Made by a program: the position numbers and the translations under genes. Under the pieces are notes generated by a model, which saw only the letters and a list, made by a program, of their open reading frames with translations, ran no database searches and was not told where the DNA came from. DNA of 64,000 nt from Arthrobacter sp. Bi26 (lineage in GTDB: Bacteria > Actinomycetota > Actinomycetes > Actinomycetales > Micrococcaceae). This document shows, piece after piece, positions 17,282-25,707 of the stretch (position 1 is the first letter of the stretch; each line of letters opens with the position of its first letter). The stretch covers positions 1-64,000 of the forward strand of contig NZ_CAKKMF010000005.1 in assembly GCF_918697925.1 (NCBI RefSeq), written 5' to 3'.

Positions 17282-17863
17282 GTGGGTGATGGTGTGGGCC
17301 GGGAGCGGCCGGCGCGTGATCGGTTGATGACGGCCGCCGCTGAGTTGTTCTATGCGCATGGGATGGCCGCTACCGGGATTGATGCGATCACCGAGAGGGC
17401 GGGTGTGGCGCGGAAGAGCCTGTACAACAACTTCGCGTCCAAGGACGATCTGGTGCTCGCTTATATCCGGGAACGCCACCAGGAGTGGCTGGGGCTGTAC
17501 GAGCTGCGCGTCGTCAATGCACAGACTTCGCGCGATCGGGTGTTGGCGGTGTTCGATGCGTATATCGACCATGCCGGCGCCGCCTACGTCCACGGGTTTC
17601 GCGGGTGCGGGCTGCTCAACGCAGCCGCCGAGCTGCCTGCGGGCGCGCCCGGGCGGGTGGCGGTCCGCGAGCACAAGGAACAGGTCGAGGCGATCCTTGC
17701 CGCTGGTCTGGCCGGGATCGTCGACGCCGATCGGGCCGCAGAACTCGCCGAGCAGTTGGCGTTCGTGCTCGAAGGTGCAGTAGCCCGCGCCGGCCTGGAG
17801 GGCTCTGTGGAGCGCTTGGTCCATGCCCGCGCGATCGCCGCCTCGCTGGTGGATACGCCGTGA
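17282..17863 (+). CDS. TetR-family repressor of the adjacent exporter
   Basis: A 193-aa repressor with the helix-turn-helix in residues about 12-60 (LMTAAAELFYAHGMAATGID, GVARKSLYNNFASKDDL). The GTG start at 17282 directly follows a large palindrome. The stop overlaps the GTG of the EamA-type transporter (GTGA), so repressor and transporter are co-translated: a self-contained drug or metabolite efflux cassette. Confidence 0.92.
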   Translation: MGDGVGRERPARDRLMTAAAELFYAHGMAATGIDAITERAGVARKSLYNNFASKDDLVLAYIRERHQEWLGLYELRVVNAQTSRDRVLAVFDAYIDHAGAAYVHGFRGCGLLNAAAELPAGAPGRVAVREHKEQVEAILAAGLAGIVDADRAAELAEQLAFVLEGAVARAGLEGSVERLVHARAIAASLVDTP

Positions 17864-18807
17864 GGCGCGAGAGGTTGATCGCCATCGCGGCGATCACCAT
17901 CACCTCAATGCTGTGGGGCACCACGGGTACCGCCGCAACATTCGCGCCCGGTGCCGGCCCGCTGGCGATCGGAGCCGCCGCCCTGGGGATCGGCGGCGTC
18001 TTACAGGCTCTCATCGCGATCCCTGCGCTACGCGCCAGCCGCAGGCAACTACGCGCCAACCTGCCCTTGACCGCTCTGGGCGCGGTGGCGGTGGCGATCT
18101 ACCCATTGGCGTTCTACAGCTCGATGCACCTGGCCGGGGTGGCGCTCGGCACCGTCGTGTCCCTGGCCTCGGCACCGCTGGCTTCCGGTGTGCTGGAATG
18201 GTTCGTCCAACGCACCCCGCTCAGCCGGTGGTGGATGCTGGCCGCCGGGCTTGGCGTAACTGGCAGCACCTTGCTGTGTCTTTCCAAGATGGCCCACGAC
18301 CCCGGCGATGTCGGTTCGACGCTTGCCGGCATCGGGCTCGGTCTGGTCGCTGGCGCCACGTACGCAACATATTCGTGGTGCGCCCAACGCCTCATGAGCC
18401 GCGGCATTAGTCGCGCCGCCTCGATGGGGGCAGTGTTCGGGGCCGGCGGCATTCTGCTTGTGCCGGTCCTGCTTCTGACCGGCGCGCCGCTGATCGCGAG
18501 CTCGCATGCGTTCGCCGTCGCAACCTACATGGCTCTAATCCCGATGTTTCTGGGCTACTTGCTCTTCGGATATGGTCTGGAGCGCGTCACTGCCAGCACC
18601 GCAACCACGATCACCCTGAGTGAGCCGGCCATTGCCGCGGTCCTGGCCGTGGCCATCGTCGGTGAACGCCTCAGCACTGTTGGCTGGGTAGGGCTTGGCA
18701 TCATTGCCGTGGCTCTCGCGGTTCTGGCGATCGCGCCAACCAACACGGTTGGTGCACTGCCGAAATCCGACCCCAAGCGCGCGAGCCCTCAGATGGCCGC
18801 CCGGTAA
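17860..18807 (+). CDS. DMT-superfamily (EamA) transporter
   Basis: A 315-aa exporter with ten predicted membrane segments arranged as two EamA repeats. The first repeat starts at IAAITITSMLWGTTGTAATF and the second near LAGIGLGLVAGATYATYSW; the conserved ending of each repeat is visible in MALIPMFLGYLLFGYGLERV and LSEPAIAAVLAVAIVGERLS. GTG at 17860 overlaps the TetR stop. EamA proteins export amino acids, nucleosides or small drugs; the specificity here is unknown, and regulation by the upstream TetR protein is strongly implied. Confidence 0.92.
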   Translation: MRRERLIAIAAITITSMLWGTTGTAATFAPGAGPLAIGAAALGIGGVLQALIAIPALRASRRQLRANLPLTALGAVAVAIYPLAFYSSMHLAGVALGTVVSLASAPLASGVLEWFVQRTPLSRWWMLAAGLGVTGSTLLCLSKMAHDPGDVGSTLAGIGLGLVAGATYATYSWCAQRLMSRGISRAASMGAVFGAGGILLVPVLLLTGAPLIASSHAFAVATYMALIPMFLGYLLFGYGLERVTASTATTITLSEPAIAAVLAVAIVGERLSTVGWVGLGIIAVALAVLAIAPTNTVGALPKSDPKRASPQMAAR

Positions 18808-19032
18808 TACAGGGTCGGGCCTCGAGGAGTCCCGCACCATACGCTGTTCGATTGGCGAAGCATGCTCCCGGCCAGAAGGACCGGCCCTTAAGACACCCCG
18901 GCCTGCGGCTGGACGATCCGCTGATCAGCTATTAATGTCTTGCAGTATCGAATTCTGGCAGGGGCACACAACGCCCCGGGAGGAGGCGCGCATCACCGCT
19001 GACCAAGACCGCCAACCTACTGTCAAATTCCT

Positions 19033-19060
19033 GGAAAGCCCCTCACCTGAGGGGCTTTCC
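19033..19060. terminator. Strong 13-bp stem hairpin between convergent genes
   Basis: GGAAAGCCCCTCA and TGAGGGGCTTTCC flank a two-base centre. It sits between the EamA gene and the convergent DHFR-like gene. The rest of 18808-19205 shows no gene. Confidence 0.75.
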
Positions 19061-19205
19061 CATTTCCGGTACCGGGGACCCTTGGCCGCCGCGGAAGCGA
19101 GGGGTGTCGACGGACCGGTAACCGACACCGATGGCGTCCCGCACGGGGCGTTCGGTCGCCCGCGGGCGGTGGATCTATTCCCCCCACCGCCCGGAGGAAT
19201 TGCGC

Positions 19206-19769
19206 TCAGCGCCTCGTCTCGTACCTGGTCAGGACCACGCCGCCGGGAAACGTCCGCGTCTCCACCAGGTCCAGGTTCACCCAGCTGTCCAGCGCGGTGA
19301 AGAACGGAGTGCCGCCGCCGACCAGGACCGGATGGGTGGCCAGCGCGTACTCGTCGATCAGCCCGGCCCGCATGGCCGCCCCGGCGAGCGTTGCGCCGCC
19401 GACGCTCGTCGGGCCGCCGTCCCCGGCCTTGAGCCGGGTGATCTCGGCGATCGCGTCGCCGCTGACCAGGCGGGTGTTCCAGTCGACCCTGTCGATCGTC
19501 GAGGAGAACACCACCTTCGGCGTGTCCCGCCAGTTCCGCGCGAACTCGATCTCCGCCGGGGTGGCGTTGGGCTGCTGGTCGCCAGTGGGCTAGTAGGAGC
19601 TCATGGTCTCCCAGAGCTTGCGCCCGTACAGCGACAGTCCGCTCGCCCGCTCCTGGTCGAGCCACCACTGGAACAATTCGTCGCTCGGCCCGCCCCAGCC
19701 AATGTCGTCGCCGGCCGCGGCGATGTAGCCGTCCAGGGTCAGATTCATGCCGTAGATCAGTTTCCGCAC
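19206..19769 (-). pseudogene. Dihydrofolate-reductase-like (RibD C-terminal) protein with an in-frame nonsense codon
   Basis: From GTG 19769 the frame is continuous for 188 codons and reads RKLIYGMNLTLDGYIAAAGD ... LYGRKLWETMSSY, then TAG at 19592-19590 (codon 60), then PTGDQQPNATPAEIEFARNW and GGATLAGAAMRAGLIDEYAL to the end LTRYETRR. This family normally has Trp at that place (SSYWP), so a single TGG-to-TAG change explains the stop. Length and domain are otherwise normal. It is probably a recently dead gene; a downstream start at 19514 could make a C-terminal piece only. Confidence 0.85.
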
Positions 19770-19784
19770 GGCGCCAGCCTTCCG

Positions 19785-19950
19785 TCAGTCGGTCTCCAGG
19801 GTATAGATCGGGCGCGGCGCGGGAAACCCATCGGTGCGCGATCTGACTCGCAGGTAGTCCTCGTGCTCGGGGCCCAGCGTGGCATACTCGACAGCCTCCC
19901 GCCGCGACGTCCCGTCGAACATGAGCACGCCCAGCCCGGTGGAGGATCAA
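19785..19950 (-). pseudogene. C-terminal remnant of an unidentified small protein
   Basis: The frame GVLMFDGTSRREAVEYATLG, PEHEDYLRVRSRTDGFPAPR, PIYTLETD stop has good actinobacterial codon use and ends 15 bp before the DHFR-like gene start. Its upstream part runs into the IS-like end at 19957, so it seems cut off by an insertion. I do not recognise the family. Confidence 0.5.
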
Positions 19951-19956
19951 GGGCTG

Positions 19957-20004
19957 CCGGGTGACATTTACTGAAACGCCGCCATTTATCGCTGCGATTC
20001 ACAT
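19957..20004 (-). repeat. IS-like end sequence, copy 2 (inverted relative to copy 1)
   Basis: The reverse complement starts TGTGAATCGCAGCGATAAA and ends AAATGTCACC, matching 16291-16344 in about 40 positions apart from a short gap. Together the copies bracket 3.7 kb. From 20005 to 20158 there is nothing recognisable. Confidence 0.75.
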
Positions 20005-20158
20005 GTATGGAATATCTCGCGCCGCGGGAGCGGGCTGACGGTGTCGCCGTGGGGGACCGGCTTAAGCGGCAAACCTCAGGCAATGGATTAGATCTGGGGC
20101 CAACCGCAGTCTCTAGCAAAGGGCGGGTTGTGAATGCCTGCTGGTCGCATTCGTGGAC

Positions 20159-20887
20159 TCATCGCACGGGGGGACTGTCATGCTGGGCGGCTGACCGAAG
20201 GCTGTTGTTCAGGATCAACGGCAGCAGGGCCGCGGGGGAGGGGGCAACGGCGGCCGCATGCGACCCTTCTTCGACCTCCCCGTAGCCCCAGAGTGCGAAT
20301 ATCGTAGGGATTCCGTGTTCGGCTGCTCCCGCAACGTCGTAGCTTCGGTCTCCGACCATTGCGGGGTTGGAGATGTCCACGCCTTCGGACTGGAGCCGGT
20401 GCAACAATTCGGCGATGACCTCAGCCTTGCTCGCTCTTCCTTCGGAGTCCGACGCACCGCATACGTTGATGAAGTAGCCTTTCATTCCAAACCTTCGTGC
20501 GAGCCTTTTTGCCTGGTCTTCCACCTTGGAAGTGGCGACAGCCATTGGAATTCCGGCCAAGTGCAGGTGTTTGAGCAGGTCCATAATCCCGTCGTATGGG
20601 CTGGACTGTTCAGCCCCGTGATCGGCGTATGCATTGCGGTAGTGTTGGAGGGCCTTTTGGGCGGTTTTTTCGTCCAGTCGTGAGACTGTTCTGAAGGATT
20701 CGATCATCGGCGGGCCGACGAATCGGCGCAGTTTTTCCATCGCGGGCACTGGCGCGCCCACCGCTGCCAAGGCTTGGGCAGCACTTGCTGTAACGCCGGG
20801 TGCTGAATCCAGGAGCGTCCCGTCCATGTCGAACAAGATGCAGCTAATGCCAGTGAGAGAGGGCCGGACCTGGTGCAGAAGTGTCAT
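20159..20887 (-). CDS. HAD-superfamily hydrolase, phosphoglycolate-phosphatase-like
   Basis: A 242-aa phosphatase. Motif I is ILFDMDGTLLDSAPGV with both aspartates, motif II is MAVATSK, and motifs III-IV are around ASKAEVIAEL and MVGDRSYDVAGAAEHG. A helical cap follows motif I (class C1). The frame is open to 20965, but that ATG overlaps the divergent Lrp start codon; ATG 20887 (MTLLHQVRPSL) leaves room for two promoters and is preferred. Divergent from the AsnC/Lrp regulator, which may control it. The substrate is unknown. Confidence 0.88.
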   Translation of the reverse strand: MTLLHQVRPSLTGISCILFDMDGTLLDSAPGVTASAAQALAAVGAPVPAMEKLRRFVGPPMIESFRTVSRLDEKTAQKALQHYRNAYADHGAEQSSPYDGIMDLLKHLHLAGIPMAVATSKVEDQAKRLARRFGMKGYFINVCGASDSEGRASKAEVIAELLHRLQSEGVDISNPAMVGDRSYDVAGAAEHGIPTIFALWGYGEVEEGSHAAAVAPSPAALLPLILNNSLRSAAQHDSPPVR

Positions 20888-20963
20888 TTTTTCAAGGGCT
20901 TTCGGTCTTGAAGTTGGTTCCGTTCCGGTTGGGTCCGGAGGATTATTGCTGTGAAGGGTAGGC

Positions 20964-21431
20964 ATGGATCGGGTGAGTCTTGATCAGATAGATCAGAGGA
21001 TTCTTGCGGAGCTCACGAAGAACGCTCGCATGAGCCATGCAGAGCTGGCGACCAAAGTCCTCCTGTCGAGGAATGCTGTGCGCCAGCGGATCGAACGGAT
21101 GGAGCGGCAGGGGTACATCCAGGGGTACACAATTGTTGCCGGCCCTCCAGGCCAGGGCCCTGTGTCCGCCTTCCTGATGGTTTACCGGAAGGACCGGGTG
21201 CGGGGGGCGGACGTCATCTCCGTGTTGCGGTCGATTCCGGAAGTGGTTCTGTGCGATGTAGTGAGCGGTGACTTTGATCTTCTGGTGAGGGTCGAGGCAC
21301 GGTCGCTGGAGAGGGTTCAGGAGATCTGGGAGCAGATCGCGGCCATTCCCGGAGTCACGGACACGGTGACGGCCATGACGCTTTCCAGTTACATCAGGCG
21401 GGGAACCGGAGGGGCCCGCGCCACGGAGTAA
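20964..21431 (+). CDS. Lrp/AsnC-family regulator
   Basis: A 155-aa protein. The N-terminal helix-turn-helix is LDQIDQRILAELTKNARMSH, AELATKVLLSRNAVRQRIER; the C-terminal RAM ligand-binding domain (about 70-145) contains VVLCDVVSGDFDLLVRVEA. Such proteins sense amino acids. It lies between a divergent HAD gene and the convergent aspA gene (7 bp between stops), next to an aspartate/homoserine-type operon, so an amino-acid signal from that pathway is plausible. Confidence 0.93.
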   Translation: MDRVSLDQIDQRILAELTKNARMSHAELATKVLLSRNAVRQRIERMERQGYIQGYTIVAGPPGQGPVSAFLMVYRKDRVRGADVISVLRSIPEVVLCDVVSGDFDLLVRVEARSLERVQEIWEQIAAIPGVTDTVTAMTLSSYIRRGTGGARATE

Positions 21432-21437
21432 ATGTGA

Positions 21438-22847
21438 TCAGGCCCCGGACATGTCCGCACTTCTGACGGGCAGCACTGCGGATTCAAGCAGTAACTGAGC
21501 TGTGTCCCGGTCCAATAGGTTCCTTCTGGTGACGATGTCCAGAATGGTTGACCCGTCCTGGTGGGCTTCCTTAGCCACCGCTGCTGCGGCGGCATACCCG
21601 ATGGCCGGTATTAGGGCCGTTGCAAGACCCACCGAGACTGCCGTCTGGCGGGCGAGGCGTCCGGTGTTCGCTTCAATGCCCTCCATGCAGTATCGACGAA
21701 GTGCGCGTGATCCTTGTTCGAGCCATGAAATGCTCTGCAGAAGGACATGGGCAATGACAGGTTCGAAGGCATTGAGCTGGAGTTGCCCGTTGTCTGCAGC
21801 CATCGTCACTGTGGTGTCAGCTCCGGCGACAGCGAAGGCAATCTGATTCATGGTCTCCGGAATGACCGGGTTGACCTTTCCCGGCATGATTGATGACCCG
21901 GCTTGGCGCGGGGGCAGGATGATCTCGCCAAAGCCGTTCTGTGGCCCGCTCGACAGCAGCCGGAGGTCGCTGCTGATTTTGGAGAGCTTGATGGCCGTGC
22001 GTTTCAGCATGCCCGACATGTGCATGAAAACGCCAACGTCGGAGGTCGCTTCGATGAGATCAGCGGCCGGAAAGACCGGAACGCCGGAGATCTCGGACAG
22101 CGCCCGAAGTACGAGTTGCTGATACCTGGGTTCGGCAGTGATACCGGTCCCGATGGCGGTGGCGCCCAGACTGCACTCGAGCATCAGCGCTGTGGATTCC
22201 ATAAGCCTGGAGCGGTCCTCTTCCAGCATCGCTGCGAAGGCATTGAACTCCTGCCCGAGGGTCATCGGGACGGCGTCCTGAAGCTGGGTTCTGCCCATCT
22301 TCACAACGTCGGCGAATTCAGCGCCCTTGCTCCGGGCTGATTCGGCAAGTTTGCCCAACTCGCGGTTAAGCTCTGCGGTAGCGAAAATCAGTGCCAGCTT
22401 GATCGCCGTTGGATAGGTGTCATTGGTGGATTGGCACCGGTTGACGTGATCAATGGGATGCAAGTGCTGGTATTCGCCGCGGCGGTGGCCCAGTTTTTCC
22501 AGCGCAAGGTTCGCGATTACCTCGTTGGCGTTCATGTTCGTGCTCGTGCCGGCGCCGCCCTGAATGACGTCCACGCAGAACTGTTCGTGGTGATTTCCGT
22601 CCTGGATTTCCAGGCACGCTTCGCGGATCGCCGTGGCTTCCCGCGGGTTGAGGATACCAAGTTCGCAGTTGGCCTGCGCCGCAGCGTTCTTGATCATGGC
22701 CAGGGAACGCACCAGATGCGGGTGGCGGGAGACAGGTGTCCCGCTGATGGTGAAGTTTTCCAAGGCCCGGGCGGTGTGTGCTCCCCAGTAGGCTGTGGCC
22801 GGTACAGGTACGTCCCCTAGCGAATCCGTCTCGATGCGGGTGGTCAT
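21438..22847 (-). CDS. aspA: Aspartate ammonia-lyase
   Basis: A 469-aa member of the fumarase II/aspartase superfamily, converting L-aspartate to fumarate and ammonia. Signature GSSIMPGKVNPVIPE carries the flexible catalytic-serine loop; other class features are QGGAGTSTNMNANEV, HPIDHVNRCQSTNDTYPTA and GRTQLQDAVPMTLGQEF, the last typical of aspartases rather than fumarases. ATG 22847 is chosen because it matches the family N-terminus (TRIETDSLGDVPVP). It is last in a three-gene operon after homoserine dehydrogenase and an aldehyde dehydrogenase, which together could degrade homoserine to fumarate. Confidence 0.92.
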   Translation of the reverse strand: MTTRIETDSLGDVPVPATAYWGAHTARALENFTISGTPVSRHPHLVRSLAMIKNAAAQANCELGILNPREATAIREACLEIQDGNHHEQFCVDVIQGGAGTSTNMNANEVIANLALEKLGHRRGEYQHLHPIDHVNRCQSTNDTYPTAIKLALIFATAELNRELGKLAESARSKGAEFADVVKMGRTQLQDAVPMTLGQEFNAFAAMLEEDRSRLMESTALMLECSLGATAIGTGITAEPRYQQLVLRALSEISGVPVFPAADLIEATSDVGVFMHMSGMLKRTAIKLSKISSDLRLLSSGPQNGFGEIILPPRQAGSSIMPGKVNPVIPETMNQIAFAVAGADTTVTMAADNGQLQLNAFEPVIAHVLLQSISWLEQGSRALRRYCMEGIEANTGRLARQTAVSVGLATALIPAIGYAAAAAVAKEAHQDGSTILDIVTRRNLLDRDTAQLLLESAVLPVRSADMSGA

Positions 22848-22948
22848 GGTTTTCCGTTCTCTGAGTGGAAGTTTGGGTGTGGCGTAGCAGCGGGCCGCTC
22901 CGAGGGAGCTGGAGGGGCGCAGGACCCGGCGGCGCCCCTCCATTTCGA

Positions 22949-24361
22949 TCAGTTCTTGATGCAGATGACTTTGGGCTGGGTCATCTCCTCATACGCGAAA
23001 TGGACGCCTTCCCTGCCCATGCTCCCGTACTTGGCCCCGCCGAACGGCATGCCGTCGAAGCGGTAGTCAGAGGAATCATTGATCATGACGCCGCCTGCCT
23101 CGAGCTGGCGGGCTGCGTCCATGGCCTTGGCCAGGGAGTCGGTGAATATACCTGCATGAAGGCTGAACTCGATGGCATTGGCGACGTCGATGGCCTCTTC
23201 GAAGGTGTTGAATTTACGAAGCATGACCACAGGGCCGAAGACCTCCTCCCTCCACAGGCTGCTTTCCGCCGGGACGGCTTCCAGGACGGTCGGCTGAAGC
23301 ACATTGCCGTCCGTGATATTGCCTGAGAGCAGGACAGCGCCGTCGTCGAGGGCCCCGTCCAGCTTGGTCTGGAGCTCCTGTAATGCTGTGGGGCTGATCA
23401 TGGGTCCGACGTCGGTCCGTTCATCCGATGGATCTCCGGTAACCAACTGTGCCGTTGCCGCCAGGAAACGCTGTCGGAAAGCGCCGTACACTGGGGCGGC
23501 TACCAGGATCCGCTGCACCCCCACGCAATTCTGGCCTGCGGCCCAAAACGCTCCGGAGACGCAGGATTCCACGGCGTTCTCGATGTGGGCGTCGTCCAGG
23601 ACTATCACGGCTGCATTGCCGCCAAGATCCATGGAGAGCTTCTTCAGGCCCGCGGTGCGGGCGATACTCTCACCAGTGGAGAACCCCCCGGTGAAGGACA
23701 CCATTCGTACGTCCCGGGACCGAATAAGAGTTTCGGCCACATCCCGGTCGCCATGAACAATCGTGAGGGCCTCTTCCGGGAGCCCGGAGCTCACGAGGGC
23801 GTCCGTGAGCAGCTGGGCTGATAGGGGAGTCAGTGCAGAGGGTTTGAGAATCACGGCGTTTCCTCCGGCGATTGCCGGGCCGATCTTGTGTGCCACCAGG
23901 TTCAGGGGATCGTTGAAAGGAGTGATCGCGGCAATGATTCCCAGTGGTTCGCGGGAGTACCATCCGGTGCGGTCCTCTGAGCCCTCGTACGAGTCAAAGG
24001 GTATGACTTCGCCGGCGTTCCGGCGTGCTTCGGCAGCCGAGAGGCGGAGCGTGTTGACCGCACGCAGTACTTCCTTCCGTGCCTGGCGGATCGTTTTCCC
24101 GGCCTCGGACACAATCGTTTGCGCGAACTCCTCGTTGCGCTGCTCGATCTCCGTTGCGGCGCCGTCCAGTATCTTCCCGCGTGCGTTGCGGGACAGTGCC
24201 CGTGCCTTCCGGGCGCCGACGCGGGCCGTTTCGATCACGGCTTTGCCGGCGGTGGCCTCGGTCAGCGAAACCGCGCCGACCACTCTGCCGTCGTAGGGGC
24301 TCAACACGTCGCGGAACTGCGGCAGCGCCGTTTCCGTCGAGCACAGCGTGGATTCAGACAT
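22949..24361 (-). CDS. NAD(P)-dependent aldehyde dehydrogenase, candidate aspartate-semialdehyde oxidiser
   Basis: A 470-aa ALDH. The catalytic Cys is in [14 protein letters not shown] (about residue 280); the cofactor region is [20 protein letters not shown] with [10 protein letters not shown]; the C-terminal part has [13 protein letters not shown] and [14 protein letters not shown]. The general-base region reads [16 protein letters not shown], with Asp where most ALDHs have Glu (ELGG). Similarity is greatest to lactaldehyde/phosphonoacetaldehyde/succinate-semialdehyde types. The start overlaps the end of the homoserine dehydrogenase gene by 8 bp. From context, oxidation of aspartate semialdehyde to aspartate is my inference; succinate semialdehyde is the alternative. 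Confidence 0.88.
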   Translation of the reverse strand: MSESTLCSTETALPQFRDVLSPYDGRVVGAVSLTEATAGKAVIETARVGARKARALSRNARGKILDGAATEIEQRNEEFAQTIVSEAGKTIRQARKEVLRAVNTLRLSAAEARRNAGEVIPFDSYEGSEDRTGWYSREPLGIIAAITPFNDPLNLVAHKIGPAIAGGNAVILKPSALTPLSAQLLTDALVSSGLPEEALTIVHGDRDVAETLIRSRDVRMVSFTGGFSTGESIARTAGLKKLSMDLGGNAAVIVLDDAHIENAVESCVSGAFWAAGQNCVGVQRILVAAPVYGAFRQRFLAATAQLVTGDPSDERTDVGPMISPTALQELQTKLDGALDDGAVLLSGNITDGNVLQPTVLEAVPAESSLWREEVFGPVVMLRKFNTFEEAIDVANAIEFSLHAGIFTDSLAKAMDAARQLEAGGVMINDSSDYRFDGMPFGGAKYGSMGREGVHFAYEEMTQPKVICIKN

Positions 24362-25406
24362 TTGCGGCTACTTCCGTCCTGGCTGCGTGCATTGCGATGA
24401 TGTCGGAGAGCAGGGCATAGGCGGTCTCCACACGGCCGGCTCCCGGCCCGGAGACGGTTACCGGGCCCAGAAGGTCGGTGTCGAAGGACACGGCATTGGT
24501 TGCGCCGGAAACCCCGGCCAGCCCATGGCCGAGGGGGAGCGCTACGGGGGAGACGCCTGCGGTCACTGACCCGTCCGGGTTCCGCCGCGCTGAACCCACG
24601 AGCTTCCAGCGGCGTCCCTCGCGGGTTGCCTTCTGGATATTCTCCGGCGTCACAGTCGAAATCCCCTCCCGCTGAACGTCCTTTAGTTCGATGCCTGCGT
24701 CGAGCAGCTCGTTGGCGAGGATAAGTACCTTGAGCTGAACGTCGTATCCCTCGATGTCTGCTGCGGGATTGGCTTCGGCGTAGCCGCGTTCCTGTGCCTC
24801 GCTGATGGCCTCTTCGAAGTCCAGTCCGGATTCCATCCGCCCGAGCACATAGTTGCTGGTGCCGTTGAGGATGCCTTCGAACCCGTTCAGCTTCAGCCCC
24901 GCGAACATTTTCTTGGCCAGGCGGATGACGGGAGTGCCGCTCATGACGGCACCCTCGAACTCGAAGTGCACGCCGTTCTGTTCGGCCAGGGCAGTCAGTT
25001 CGGCGCCGCGGAGGGCAACCGGGCCCTTGTTCGTCGTGCAGACGCTCTTGCCGGATTCGAGGGCCCAGCGTACGTGCGAAACTGCTGGCTCGCCGTCGTC
25101 GGGATTCGTGAAAGTGGCCTCGCAGATGATGTCGGCGGTGCAGTCACGGATAACTGATTCGTTATTGGTGTCCGCGGACCCGCCATGGGCGGCGAAGGTT
25201 TCGCTTCCACCGTCCAAGTTGAGTGCGATGCCCAGGTCGATCCCCTCGGGCTGGACCAGCGAGCCGAGGCGCAGGTCGGTGATGGCCACGACACGCAGGC
25301 CGAAGCCCAGCTCGGAACGAAGTGTGTCACCGCGTGTTGCGACCAGTTCGGCCAGCGTCCTGTTGACGCCGCCGAAGCCGATCAGCGCAATGTCATAGGT
25401 GGTCAT
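24354..25406 (-). CDS. Homoserine dehydrogenase, short form without ACT domain
   Basis: A 350-aa oxidoreductase linking homoserine and aspartate semialdehyde. N-terminal Rossmann motif [16 protein letters not shown], then [44 protein letters not shown], and the catalytic region [20 protein letters not shown] with the conserved Asp and Lys. Biosynthetic actinobacterial Hom proteins are longer (about 430 aa) because of a threonine-sensing ACT domain, which is missing here. Position at the head of an operon with an ALDH and aspartase, divergent from a permease, suggests catabolic use. Confidence 0.9.
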   Translation of the reverse strand: MTTYDIALIGFGGVNRTLAELVATRGDTLRSELGFGLRVVAITDLRLGSLVQPEGIDLGIALNLDGGSETFAAHGGSADTNNESVIRDCTADIICEATFTNPDDGEPAVSHVRWALESGKSVCTTNKGPVALRGAELTALAEQNGVHFEFEGAVMSGTPVIRLAKKMFAGLKLNGFEGILNGTSNYVLGRMESGLDFEEAISEAQERGYAEANPAADIEGYDVQLKVLILANELLDAGIELKDVQREGISTVTPENIQKATREGRRWKLVGSARRNPDGSVTAGVSPVALPLGHGLAGVSGATNAVSFDTDLLGPVTVSGPGAGRVETAYALLSDIIAMHAARTEVAANV

Positions 25407-25549
25407 GGTGCTCCTTCAGTCAGTTACATCGGTCCTCCAATGCTCACCGCATTCCATGTCCGTCAGTGCATGTCATTGTGACTGAAAAACAGGGCGAACT
25501 GACCATCTGTCTGCCGATTCGACAGCAGCGCCTCGAGGTAACTTAGGTG

Positions 25550-25573
25550 CAACATAAGCATGTTGAAATGTTT
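25550..25573. promoter_or_regulatory. Operator-like site in the divergent hom/permease promoter region
   Basis: AAGCATGTTGAAATGTTT (25556-25573) matches 31292-31309 in 14 of 18 positions; it overlaps the inverted repeat CAACAT-AAGC-ATGTTG (25550-25565). The 300-bp interval 25407-25707 must hold both divergent promoters. The regulator is probably one of the two nearby IclR proteins. Confidence 0.6.
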
Positions 25574-25707
25574 TTAATGACCCAAACGCCGTTTTCGTGT
25601 TACTTTCATCACTACCGCCACTGCACAGCCCGAGGCGCCCTGTCCCCCATGCCGGGGCGATGTGCGCATCTTTCGCATCAGACCTATCCACTCACCTGGG
25701 AGAAACC

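Noticed and set aside
20888-20965. HAD start at 20965
   Set aside because: It would overlap the start codon of the divergent Lrp gene, leaving no promoter space; ATG 20887 fits the family start.
22843-22943. Upstream start for aspA (22943)
   Set aside because: The 32 extra residues are Arg-rich and unlike aspartase N-termini; ATG 22847 begins the family sequence.
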